DNA from: Bradyrhizobium jicamae
GTDB taxonomy: Bacteria > Pseudomonadota > Alphaproteobacteria > Rhizobiales > Xanthobacteraceae
Direction of reading: 5' to 3'
Assembly (NCBI RefSeq): GCF_018130695.1
Contig: NZ_JAFCJX010000033.1
Span: 1-64,000 of the forward strand
DNA: 64,000 nucleotides
A program made the translations under genes and the position numbers. Shown piece by piece: positions 7,047 to 15,050 of the stretch. The stretch's first letter is position 1; every line of letters begins with the position of its first letter. The notes under the pieces were generated by a model. It had not been told where the DNA came from. It worked only from the letters and a program-made list of their open reading frames with translations, and searched no databases.

Positions 7047-7982
7047 ATGACGACACCAGCGTTGCGGGTTGCGGTCCTGGTGCCGTGCTTCAACGAGGAA
7101 GCCGCGGTCGCCACCGTCGTGGCCGATTTCCGCAAGGCGCTGCCCGACGCCTCCGTCTATGTCTACGATAACAACTCGAAAGACCGCACGGCCGAGGTGG
7201 CGAGGGCCGCCGGCGCCGAGGTGCGCAGCGAGCGGCGGCAGGGCAAGGGCAACGTCGTGCGTCGCATGTTCGCCGACGTCGAGGCCGACGTCTATGTGCT
7301 GGTCGATGGCGACGCCACCTATGACGCGCCGAGCGCACCGCGCATGATCGAGACCCTGCTGGCCGGCCGGCTCGACATGGTGGTCGGCCTGCGGGTCGAC
7401 CAATCCGTCGCCGCCTATCGACCGGGTCACCGCACCGGCAACTGGATGCTGACCAATTTCCTGTCGTCGGTGTTCGGCCAGACCTTCACGGACATCCTGT
7501 CCGGCTATCGCGTGTTCTCGCGCCGCTTCGTCAAATCCTTTCCGGTGCTGTCGGATGGTTTCGAGATCGAGACCGAGCTCACCGTGCATGCGCTCGAGCT
7601 GTCGCTGCCGGTCGCCGAGATCGAGACGCCGTATTACGCGCGGCCCGAAGGCTCGGTCAGCAAGCTCAACACCTGGCGCGACGGCTTCCGGATCCTCGGC
7701 ACAATCCTGAAGCTCTACCGCTCGGAGAAGCCGCTGCGATTCTTCGCCACGATCGGCATCTTCCTGGCGCTGGTCTCGATCGGGCTTGCGGTGCCGATCG
7801 TCATCACGTTCATCGAGGAGGGCGTGGTGCCGCGGCTGCCGACCGCGGTGCTGTCGACCGGCCTGATGATCGTGGCGGTGCTGGCGGTGTCGGCGGGGCT
7901 GGTGCTCGACACCGTGACGCGCGGCCGCCGCGAGATGAAGCTGCTGGCCTATCTGTCGCAGCCGGCCCCTCGCAGGGATTAA
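7047..7982 (+). CDS. family 2 glycosyltransferase (dolichol/undecaprenyl-phosphate sugar synthase type)
   Basis: The 311-residue protein has a GT2 Rossmann-like domain beginning Val-Leu-Val-Pro-Cys-Phe-Asn-Glu-Glu (residues 9-17). Its DXD-type metal and nucleotide site is Val-Asp-Gly-Asp near residue 92, and a Leu-Ser-Gly-Tyr-Arg-Val-Phe-Ser motif near 150 is characteristic of DPM1/ArnC-like enzymes. Two hydrophobic segments at about 232-255 and 268-290 anchor it in the inner membrane. Such enzymes move a sugar from a nucleotide to a polyprenyl phosphate. Together with the preceding membrane protein it probably forms a small envelope-glycan unit. Confidence 0.85.
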   Translation: MTTPALRVAVLVPCFNEEAAVATVVADFRKALPDASVYVYDNNSKDRTAEVARAAGAEVRSERRQGKGNVVRRMFADVEADVYVLVDGDATYDAPSAPRMIETLLAGRLDMVVGLRVDQSVAAYRPGHRTGNWMLTNFLSSVFGQTFTDILSGYRVFSRRFVKSFPVLSDGFEIETELTVHALELSLPVAEIETPYYARPEGSVSKLNTWRDGFRILGTILKLYRSEKPLRFFATIGIFLALVSIGLAVPIVITFIEEGVVPRLPTAVLSTGLMIVAVLAVSAGLVLDTVTRGRREMKLLAYLSQPAPRRD

Positions 7983-8035
7983 CGCTGATCGGGAGATGGA
8001 CCCGGTCCCCGCCAGATGCTATCCCGCGAACTACG

Positions 8036-8548
8036 ATGAACGATCTTTCCCTGACCATCCTGCCCGAGACCCCGAAAGACGCGCAGGCGATCGAACGCCT
8101 GCTCGAGCGCACCTTCGGTCCGGGCCGCTTCGTGCTCAGCGCCTACCGGCTGCGCGAGCATGTCGATCATCTGCTCGATCTGTCCTTCACCGCGCGGATC
8201 GGCACGCTGCTGGTCGGCTCGGTGCGCCAGTTGCCGGTATGCATCGGCGAGACGCCGGCGCTGATGCTCGGGCCGTTGACGGTCGAGCCGCCGTTCCGCA
8301 GCCGCGGTGTCGGCCGCCTGCTGCTCGAACGTTCGATCAACGATGCCCGCGCGAAGGGTCACCGTCTGATCGTGCTGGTCGGCGACGAGCCGTATTATTC
8401 CCGCGTCGGCTTCAAGCCGATCCCGAAGGGACGGGCGATCATGCCCGGGCCGGTCGACTACAGCCGTTTGCTGGTGCTGGAGCTGGTCGAGGGCGCCTTC
8501 GAGGGCGTGTCCGGTCCGATCCAGCCGGATTGGAGCAAGGCGCTCTAA
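8036..8548 (+). CDS. GNAT family N-acetyltransferase
   Basis: A 170-residue GNAT enzyme of the YhbS-like type. The acetyl-CoA pyrophosphate loop is Arg-Ser-Arg-Gly-Val-Gly-Arg (about residues 91-97), preceded by the strand Leu-Gly-Pro-Leu-Thr-Val. A later Tyr-Tyr-Ser-Arg-Val-Gly-Phe block (near 121) is typical of the acceptor region. The acceptor substrate is not apparent. The gene stands 53 bases after the glycosyltransferase and may be read with it. Confidence 0.85.
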   Translation: MNDLSLTILPETPKDAQAIERLLERTFGPGRFVLSAYRLREHVDHLLDLSFTARIGTLLVGSVRQLPVCIGETPALMLGPLTVEPPFRSRGVGRLLLERSINDARAKGHRLIVLVGDEPYYSRVGFKPIPKGRAIMPGPVDYSRLLVLELVEGAFEGVSGPIQPDWSKAL

Positions 8549-8698
8549 CGCGGGTCACAATTCTGCGTGTTGGACGCTAGCGTGGTCGTGATGCCACCGG
8601 AACCCGGGTCGCAGTTGCACGGCCGAGAAAACTGAAGCACAGTTGGCATGAAGCGCCGGGCCACAACCGGCGCATGTCACATCAAAAGGGAGCGCGCC

Positions 8699-9016
8699 GT
8701 GATCAAGGTCAGTGTCATGTATCCAAACAACCCCGGTGCGCGCTTCGATCACGATTACTATCGCGACAAGCACATGCCGCTGGTGAAAGCGCGCCTCGGC
8801 GACGCCTGCAAATACTACACGGTCGACAAGGGCCTGGCCGGCGGCGCACCGGGCGCTCCCGCGACCTATGTCGGGATGTGCCACATTTTCTGCGACTCCG
8901 TTGAAGCCTTCGCGGCCGGCATGGGCAAGCATGGCAAGGAGATCATGGCCGACATCCCAAACTACACCGACCTGCAGCCGGTGATCCAGATCAGCGAAGT
9001 CGTCGTCGGCCATTGA
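8699..9016 (+). CDS. EthD family protein
   Basis: Starting at the GTG at 8699, which has AAAGGGAG seven bases upstream, the product is 105 residues. The pattern Tyr-Pro-Asn-Asn-Pro-Gly-Ala-Arg-Phe-Asp-His-Asp-Tyr-Tyr, then Lys-His-Met-Pro-Leu, is the EthD signature (ferredoxin-like dimeric alpha-beta barrel). EthD proteins are often found near oxidative degradation genes, but their exact role is unsettled. A longer reading frame from 8648 has no ribosome site and is not preferred. A strong terminator follows at 9042. Confidence 0.85.
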   Translation: MIKVSVMYPNNPGARFDHDYYRDKHMPLVKARLGDACKYYTVDKGLAGGAPGAPATYVGMCHIFCDSVEAFAAGMGKHGKEIMADIPNYTDLQPVIQISEVVVGH

Positions 9017-9041
9017 GGCCGCGGACGTCGAAGAGCATTGT

Positions 9042-9070
9042 CCCTCTGCCGGGTGCGGCAGAGGGATTTT
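9042..9070 (+). terminator. rho-independent terminator after the EthD gene
   Basis: CCCTCTGCC (9042-9050) pairs with GGCAGAGGG (9057-9065) around a six-base loop, followed by ATTTT. It ends the plus-strand transcript and lies between that gene and the convergent TonB receptor gene. Confidence 0.85.
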
Positions 9071-9103
9071 GCTTGTCACGGTGCTTCACATCCGCAAAGC
9101 GCC

Positions 9104-11365
9104 TCACAGCTTCTGTGAAATGCCGATATAGAAGCCGCGTCGCGGGCCGTATTGCGGCGCGAACACGCCGATTCCAGAGCCATCCCTGATCTGGTAGATC
9201 GAATCGAACAGGTTGACGACGTCGAAGCGGACGGTTGTCGGCTTGTTCGGGCCAACGATGTTGAAGTCATGTGACAGGCCGAGATTCACCTGGGTGTATC
9301 CCGGCAGGTGGTCGGTGTTGGCGAAGCCCGAGCGCAGGCCGCTGCCGTAGATCATCGAGGCGCTGAAGCGGGTGCCGTTCCAGAGATAGGACGCGCCGGC
9401 CGACGCCGTCCATGTCTGGGCGTGATCCGTGTAGACGTAGTGGCTGGCGATGTATGCGAGTTCGTCGGGATCGAACAGGTACTGGTTCGAGACCACGTTG
9501 GTCGCGATCTGCTGCGCCCAGGCCAGATTCCCATAGGCCTGGAAATTGCCGTTGGTGTATTTCGCCTTGAGCTCGACCCCGACATTCTCGCCGCGCTCGT
9601 AGTTGAATCCGGTCAGCACATAGGCCGCGCCGAACTGACCGTCGTCGAGCAGATCACGGGCGGTCTTGTAGTAGGCGTCGATACCGACATCGAGGCCCGG
9701 TATCGCATAGATCTTCTGGTCGACGCCGACGTCGAACACGTTGGAGCGTTCCGGCAAGACGGGGCTGCTGGTGGCGACCGCCGGCTGCTGCGACGTTCCC
9801 TGAACCAGCGCCAGATTGACCGGGGCTGCGATCGCCTGCTCCGGTGGCGTGAAGTTGCGCGAATAGCCGGCGTGGAAGATCGTTCCATCATATGGCTTCC
9901 AGGTCAGATTGACCCGCGGGCTGAGCTGGTTGGCGTCGACATACTGGTACATCTGGTCGAAACGGAGGCCGACATTGAGGGTCAGCTGGTTGTTGATGCG
10001 CCATTCGTCCTGCAGATAGGTGCCGATCAGCCAGCCGGTCTTGGCATTCGAATCGAAGATCGAGAACGGCGCGTCGATGGTGCCGGCGCTCGGGTCGGTC
10101 GGGTCAACCAGCGGCAGCACGGTCGAGAAATTGTTGACCAGCGTTCGTTCCGACGAGGCCGAGAAGCCGAAGCGCAGCGTGTGGGCATAGCCCACGCGCC
10201 AGGCCGTGTCTTCCTGGATGCCGTTGACGACGCTCTGGCGATAGACGTCGGATGCGACGCCGTTGAAGACGAGATCGCCGATCGTGTCGGGGTAGAAATG
10301 CAGCTGGCTGTAGCGATTGAAGTAGGACAGCTGCATGTCGATGTCTTCGACCGACTTCTGATAGGCGACGACGTTGAACTGGCTGAACTCGGTCTGGCGT
10401 TCGTTGAGCTTCGAGGAATCGAAGTTCGAGGTGCCGAACGCCGTGAAATTCGGTGTCTGCCCGGGATTGTTCGGGATCTGGTAGCTGCTGTTGGAAACGC
10501 CCCCGATATAGGTCAGGCGGCTGGTCGGATCGAGCACCGTCGACAGGTAGAGAAACCCCTTCTCCTGGGACGTGTTGTCGTGAATCGCATTGTATGACGG
10601 CGTCGGGTTCTCGATGCCGACGCTGCTCTGGAAATAGCGTCCCGACACGAAGTACTGGGTTTGCCCGACCGTCCCGCCATATTCGAAGCTCGGGGTGATC
10701 GTGCCGTGGCTGCCGCCATACACGCTGACCTTGCCGGTATTGTCGAACGCGTCGGTCTTGGTTTGGATGTCGAGAACGCCGGCGGTGCGGAAGCCGTATT
10801 GCGCGGGCAATGCGCCGGTGAGCAAGGCGAGGCTGCCGACAATGCCGGTATCGATGATCTGGCCGAAGGCGCCGACGCCGTCGGGCAGCATGATGCCGTT
10901 GATGCGGTATTGCAGATTGGCGTGCTCGTTGCGCACATGGAGTTCGCCGCTCGCCGCCGAGTCCTGCGTCACGCCCGGGAATTGCAGCAGCACCTTGTCG
11001 AGCGGCGCGTCGGTGCCCTGCGGCATCGCCTCGATGGCCTGGTGATTGACCTGATGCGCATTGGCGCCGACCGGGGGGACGATGCTCTGGCGCGCCGTGT
11101 CGAACTTGTCGTTGGTGCTGGTCACGACCGGCGCGCCGGTGGGCGGACGTGCGGTTGGCGGCGCCTCGCGTCGTGTCGCGACGCGCCGTTTCCTGGGTCG
11201 CCGCGGCGTCTGGGCTTGCCGTGGCGCGTCGACATCGACTTCCGGCAGCGTGACGGCGCCGCCTGATCCGGGCGACGGGGTCTGGGCGCCGGCGGCATGG
11301 CTCAGCCCGAGCAGCACCGAGGCTGAGGCGGAGAAAAGGAGGGTGGCTCCGAAAGAAGGTTTCAT
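9104..11365 (-). CDS. TonB-dependent outer-membrane receptor A
   Basis: From the ATG at 11365 the protein has 753 residues, with a signal peptide (about residues 1-27, ending Ala-Gly-Ala-Gln). A basic Pro/Arg-rich linker follows, then a plug domain (about 80-220; Leu-Leu-Gln-Phe-Pro-Gly-Val and Leu-Thr-Gly-Ala-Leu-Pro-Ala-Gln-Tyr-Gly), and a 22-strand-type barrel ends in an aromatic-rich Gln-Lys-Leu terminus. It imports a substrate across the outer membrane with TonB energy. It is the last gene of a four-gene set behind a Zur-like box, so a zinc or other metal complex is the likely cargo. It is only distantly like receptor B, so the two probably differ in substrate. Confidence 0.85.
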   Translation of the reverse strand: MKPSFGATLLFSASASVLLGLSHAAGAQTPSPGSGGAVTLPEVDVDAPRQAQTPRRPRKRRVATRREAPPTARPPTGAPVVTSTNDKFDTARQSIVPPVGANAHQVNHQAIEAMPQGTDAPLDKVLLQFPGVTQDSAASGELHVRNEHANLQYRINGIMLPDGVGAFGQIIDTGIVGSLALLTGALPAQYGFRTAGVLDIQTKTDAFDNTGKVSVYGGSHGTITPSFEYGGTVGQTQYFVSGRYFQSSVGIENPTPSYNAIHDNTSQEKGFLYLSTVLDPTSRLTYIGGVSNSSYQIPNNPGQTPNFTAFGTSNFDSSKLNERQTEFSQFNVVAYQKSVEDIDMQLSYFNRYSQLHFYPDTIGDLVFNGVASDVYRQSVVNGIQEDTAWRVGYAHTLRFGFSASSERTLVNNFSTVLPLVDPTDPSAGTIDAPFSIFDSNAKTGWLIGTYLQDEWRINNQLTLNVGLRFDQMYQYVDANQLSPRVNLTWKPYDGTIFHAGYSRNFTPPEQAIAAPVNLALVQGTSQQPAVATSSPVLPERSNVFDVGVDQKIYAIPGLDVGIDAYYKTARDLLDDGQFGAAYVLTGFNYERGENVGVELKAKYTNGNFQAYGNLAWAQQIATNVVSNQYLFDPDELAYIASHYVYTDHAQTWTASAGASYLWNGTRFSASMIYGSGLRSGFANTDHLPGYTQVNLGLSHDFNIVGPNKPTTVRFDVVNLFDSIYQIRDGSGIGVFAPQYGPRRGFYIGISQKL

Positions 11366-11507
11366 GGTGGGGATCCCGACGGTCGTAACCGGTCCGTTTC
11401 GCCGGAGCCGGTTCGGCCTTGCCGTCATTCGCGACGGACCGATTGAATGATTTTCCGAGGCCGCGCCGCGCAACGCGGCCGGACCCCGGTGCAAGAAACG
11501 ATCGATG

Positions 11508-11930
11508 TCAGGACCGCGGAGGTGCGCGGGATCGGAAGGCCGAATGGGTCGACCGCAGATGGAGGAATTCGGCATCTGCCGCATGGCGGAGAAGCGCGAC
11601 GGCTTCGGGCAGCGGCAAAACCGGAGGTGCTGCGCACAGCATGTCGCTGGCGAGTGAGATGACGTCGCAGATCGGGCAATTGTCGGCCGGGTGCTGGTCG
11701 TCATCGTGATCGGCGGGCAACTGCGGCTGGCTTGTCTCGGTCGCAACATCGGCCGTGAGCGATGTCCCGATGTGGTCGAGATCGAGCTGCGACATCGCCG
11801 CGTTGATTGCCGTTGCCGCCTGGGCGGACGCCAGCGGATGGAAGTGTCCGAACGACATCACGAACTGGACGGCCAGCGCGAACAGCGCCAGCCGGGAGCC
11901 TGTCCTGATGTGTTTACGGAACCACGTCAT
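11508..11930 (-). CDS. DUF2946-like exported His/Cys protein A
   Basis: The 140-residue protein starts with a conserved basic-hydrophobic leader (Phe-Arg-Lys-His-Ile-Arg then a hydrophobic run, residues 10-26). A Gly-His-Phe-His-Pro motif at about 28-32 and an Asp/His cluster with Cys-Pro-Ile-Cys (about 74-88) follow. These features match the DUF2946 family, small periplasmic or membrane-attached proteins often next to metal-related TonB receptors; potential metal ligands are visible but binding is not proven. It is a paralogue of the product at 14455-14874: the first 40 residues and the last 10 or so are nearly the same. It precedes receptor A by 142 bases. Confidence 0.75.
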   Translation of the reverse strand: MTWFRKHIRTGSRLALFALAVQFVMSFGHFHPLASAQAATAINAAMSQLDLDHIGTSLTADVATETSQPQLPADHDDDQHPADNCPICDVISLASDMLCAAPPVLPLPEAVALLRHAADAEFLHLRSTHSAFRSRAPPRS

Positions 11931-11949
11931 CCGATGACGCCACCCTTGC

Positions 11950-14343
11950 TCAGAACTTCAGATTCGCAAACGCCCGCACGCCGATGCCGGGCATCAACAC
12001 CTCGTCCTTGGTGTAGGAGACGGAGTTGCGGATATTTTCGTTGAGCAGATTGTTTCCGACCAGGCCGACTGTCATCTCGCGCGCGCCGATCCAGTTCGGG
12101 TTGAGCGTGGTCTTGTAGCTGACCTCGGCCTTCAGCAGATTGTAGCCCGCCGTCGGCGTTTCACCGGTCGCTGCAATGTCGTTCTGCGCGAACGCATGCA
12201 GCAGGTTGACGCGCGCGAACCAGTTGGCATCGCGCCAGTAGACGCCGCCGCCGATCCGCACCGGCGGGATCCGCGGCACGTTGGTGCCGTCGCTGAACGT
12301 GGCGCGCACCACGTCGATCTGATCCTCGATGCCCCAGATGCCGCCCGAGAGCGGGCCGATGTCGAACTGGCTCTGGAATTCGGCGCCGCGGAAGATGGCG
12401 TTGCGTTGCGAGTAGACCGCCTGCCGCGCCTCGTTGCCGGGATCGCCATTGCCGCAGGAGGCAAAGTCGTCGCCGCACATCACCCCGGTCAGCCGGCGAT
12501 AGATGAAATTGTCGAAGTGGGTGTAATAGGCGGTGGCCTCGAAGCGGAACGGCCCGGTCGCCTTGCGCAGCCCGATCTCGACCGATTTCGCGGTCTCGAT
12601 GGTCAGGTTGGGATTGCCGATGTCGAAGGTCGCGGTCGCGTCATGCGCGCCGCGGGAGAACAGTTCGGCGGCCTTCGGTGCGCGCTCGATATATTGCGCG
12701 GTGATGCTGGCGACGAGATCGCCGGGCAGGTTCTGGATCAGCCCGACGCTGCCGCTGACCGGCGTATAGGACGGGTTGCGCGCGATCGCCGTCTGCGCTG
12801 CACCATTCGGCAGGTAATCCGCCGGGAAATCCGGGGTCGAGCCGTGCAGATCGACATGCTCGATGCGGCCGGCAACCTGCGCCTTCGTGGAGTCCGTGAA
12901 TTTGAATTCGTTGAAGACGTAACCGGCAACGCGCGTGTTGTTGTTCGGATCCCACAGCCCGTTATAGAGCGTGCCGGGATTGTCGGGACTTGGCGCGGTC
13001 AGCTGCTGATGTCCGGCCTGCAAGCCGAATGCCGTGGTCACCTGCGCGAAGCGCGCGTTGAACGGCATCATCTGCACCTCGACGCGCCCTTCCTGCTCCT
13101 TGTTGGTGAAGGTCTGCCGCACGCCGTCAGTCGACAGATCGTTCGGATCGGCGAGGCCGATTTCGTTGTGGCGATAATCGGTGGCGCCCACCCAGAAGCG
13201 CACCGCGTCGATCGCCGCCGCATCCGGGCGGTATTCGCCCTTGGCGGTGAACTTGGTCTGGTGCGCGTCGATCCGCGTCAGATGATCGGCGCCGTCGATG
13301 CCGGGGATGTGGTACAGCGAGTCGTTCTGCGTGATCGCTGCGCCAACATAACCGCCCTGGAAGAAGTAGGACGCGCCGATCGAAGCGCCGTCCGACTGTG
13401 CCGAGGAGTTCGGCTGCCGGCCGTTCACCGGCCGTGTCGTGTCGAACAGATAGGGATAGCTCGGGATGGAGTAGTCGCCGGACTTGCGGCCGAAGGCGTC
13501 GGCATGCACGGCGACATTGTTGCCGCCGGCATCGAGCAGGATGCCGCCCTCGACGCCGCGATCGACCGAGCTGAACGACGTGCGGGTCTCGACATTGAGG
13601 CAGCCCGGCGATGCCGCGTCCGCCAGCGGGCTCTTCACCGGCAGGCCGTAGCTCTGGAACGGCGCGGCCGCGCAGGTCGGCATCGCGTCCGGAATGCGGT
13701 TGTTGGTGGCGCTGACGACGCCGCCGATCGAGGTCGAGCCATAGCGCAGCGCGGCGGGGCCGCGCACCACCTCGACCTGGTTGGTGGCAAGCGGATCAAT
13801 GGGAACGAAATGATCTTCGCCCAGATCCGAGACGCCGCCGCCGCTGGTGCCGTTCTCGACGATGCCGACGCGGTTGACGTCGAGACCCCGGATGATCGGA
13901 CGGCTGGATGCGCCGGGCGCGAAGCTGGAGCCGGTGATGCCGGGTTTCGAGAACAGGAGATCGCCGAGGGTCGCGCCGCTCGAGCGGCGCAGTTCCTCGT
14001 TCGGTACCACCGTGACGGTCGCAAACTGGTCGGTGACGATGGGCAGCACGCCCTGCTGCGGCGGTGCGGCGGATGCGGCTTGCGCCGGCGCCGGCTCGGT
14101 GGACCGCTCGCGATTGCGACCGGACGTGCCGTGCGCGACACGTGCCGGCGTGGGCTTTGCCACGGTTCGGTGCCGCTTGATCGGGCTCGGCGCGTCGACG
14201 CTGACGTCGGGCAACTGGGTGGATGGAGAGGTGGTGGACGGAGCCGGCGGCGGATCCTGAGCCCACGCGGTCTGGCCCATCGCGCTCAGCAACAGCCAGC
14301 CGGCGCTCCCGATCTGGAATGCTCGTTTTGTCCGCAGTGTCAT
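11950..14343 (-). CDS. TonB-dependent outer-membrane receptor B (ZnuD-like candidate)
   Basis: The 797-residue protein has a signal peptide (residues 1-28, Ala-Trp-Ala-Gln) and a Pro-rich linker. Its plug (about 95-230) carries Pro-Ile-Ile-Arg-Gly-Leu-Asp and Val-Glu-Val-Val-Arg-Gly-Pro-Ala-Ala-Leu-Arg-Tyr-Gly, and a long barrel ends in Leu-Lys-Phe. The plug motif Arg-Gly-Leu-Asp-x-Asn-Arg-Val-Gly-Ile-Val-Glu-Asn-Gly is of the kind seen in ZnuD-like zinc receptors. Its gene is second after a near-perfect Zur box, which supports zinc uptake. The zinc assignment is inference from motif plus operator. An internal Cys pair in the barrel region (near 215-240) may sit in a substrate loop. Confidence 0.85.
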   Translation of the reverse strand: MTLRTKRAFQIGSAGWLLLSAMGQTAWAQDPPPAPSTTSPSTQLPDVSVDAPSPIKRHRTVAKPTPARVAHGTSGRNRERSTEPAPAQAASAAPPQQGVLPIVTDQFATVTVVPNEELRRSSGATLGDLLFSKPGITGSSFAPGASSRPIIRGLDVNRVGIVENGTSGGGVSDLGEDHFVPIDPLATNQVEVVRGPAALRYGSTSIGGVVSATNNRIPDAMPTCAAAPFQSYGLPVKSPLADAASPGCLNVETRTSFSSVDRGVEGGILLDAGGNNVAVHADAFGRKSGDYSIPSYPYLFDTTRPVNGRQPNSSAQSDGASIGASYFFQGGYVGAAITQNDSLYHIPGIDGADHLTRIDAHQTKFTAKGEYRPDAAAIDAVRFWVGATDYRHNEIGLADPNDLSTDGVRQTFTNKEQEGRVEVQMMPFNARFAQVTTAFGLQAGHQQLTAPSPDNPGTLYNGLWDPNNNTRVAGYVFNEFKFTDSTKAQVAGRIEHVDLHGSTPDFPADYLPNGAAQTAIARNPSYTPVSGSVGLIQNLPGDLVASITAQYIERAPKAAELFSRGAHDATATFDIGNPNLTIETAKSVEIGLRKATGPFRFEATAYYTHFDNFIYRRLTGVMCGDDFASCGNGDPGNEARQAVYSQRNAIFRGAEFQSQFDIGPLSGGIWGIEDQIDVVRATFSDGTNVPRIPPVRIGGGVYWRDANWFARVNLLHAFAQNDIAATGETPTAGYNLLKAEVSYKTTLNPNWIGAREMTVGLVGNNLLNENIRNSVSYTKDEVLMPGIGVRAFANLKF

Positions 14344-14454
14344 TGTCCCGATCCTGATCCCGTCGCGCGCGACGGATCGATTCCGATTTGCCCGACGGGT
14401 GAGCAGCCGCGCGTAACGCGGCGGCTCCCTTCCGGGTGCAGCAATCAGTCGATG

Positions 14455-14874
14455 TCAGGAATGGGGAGGGGCACGGGATCGGAACGCCGACGGCGCCGAT
14501 TTCAGATGGAGGAATTCGGCGTCTGTCGTGCGCAGCAGCAGCTCAGTGACTTCCGGCAGCAGAAGCAGCGGCGGCGGTGCGAACAGCGCGTGGCCGGCCA
14601 GCGACATGACGGCGCAGATCGCGCAGATGTCGCCGTGCCGCTTGTCGTTGTCGTGATTGGCAGGCGACGGCTTTTTGCTGACCTCGATCGCGAGGTCAGG
14701 CGTCGCCGAGGTGCCGATGTCGGCGAAGTTGACCTGCGTGAGGCCACTCTTGACGACTGCGGCATGGGCGGCGGCGAGCGGATGGAAGTGCCCGAACGAC
14801 AGCACGAGCTGGATCGCGAGCGCGAACAGCGCCAGCCGCGAGCCAGTCCTGATGTGTTTGCGGAACCACTTCAT
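14455..14874 (-). CDS. DUF2946-like exported His/Cys protein B
   Basis: First gene of the four-gene set. Read from the ATG at 14874 (an in-frame start 15 bases upstream is less likely), the protein has 139 residues. It has the same leader as its paralogue, a Gly-His-Phe-His-Pro motif near residues 28-32, and a His/Asp-rich stretch followed by Cys-Ala-Ile-Cys near residue 85. Its C-terminal Ser-Ala-Phe-Arg-Ser-Arg-Ala-Pro-Pro is shared with the paralogue. It may be an accessory metal-binding partner of receptor B; the role is not established for the family. Confidence 0.75.
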   Translation of the reverse strand: MKWFRKHIRTGSRLALFALAIQLVLSFGHFHPLAAAHAAVVKSGLTQVNFADIGTSATPDLAIEVSKKPSPANHDNDKRHGDICAICAVMSLAGHALFAPPPLLLLPEVTELLLRTTDAEFLHLKSAPSAFRSRAPPHS

Positions 14875-14925
14875 GCCGATGATGCCCACCCCATCCAGAT
14901 AGCGCCACGATCCCCATGGCCATCG

Positions 14926-14944
14926 GATGTTACATTATAACATC
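14926..14944 (-). promoter_or_regulatory. Zur box controlling the DUF2946/TonB receptor operon
   Basis: GATGTTA (14926-14932) and TAACATC (14938-14944) form a perfect 7-5-7 dyad. The core TGTTACATTATAACA differs from the Zur consensus TGTTATANTATAACA at one base. It lies about 60 bp before the first gene of the minus-strand set, a suitable place for repression under zinc-replete conditions. No zur gene is in this window. Confidence 0.75.
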
Positions 14945-15050
14945 GGATGCTCGGCGTGATGTCAACCGTTGCTCCGGTAACCTGCGATCGATGCGGGATG
15001 GTGTGTGATTGTTGCAACGTGCCGGCGCATACCATCCCCGTGGCGGGGTG

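Noticed and set aside
9042..9070. The hairpin as terminator for TonB receptor A as well
   Set aside because: On the minus strand there is no T-run after the stem, so only plus-strand termination is supported.
12196..14940. A 914-residue open frame opposite TonB receptor B
   Set aside because: Antisense to a receptor with clear signal peptide, plug and barrel; no support of its own.
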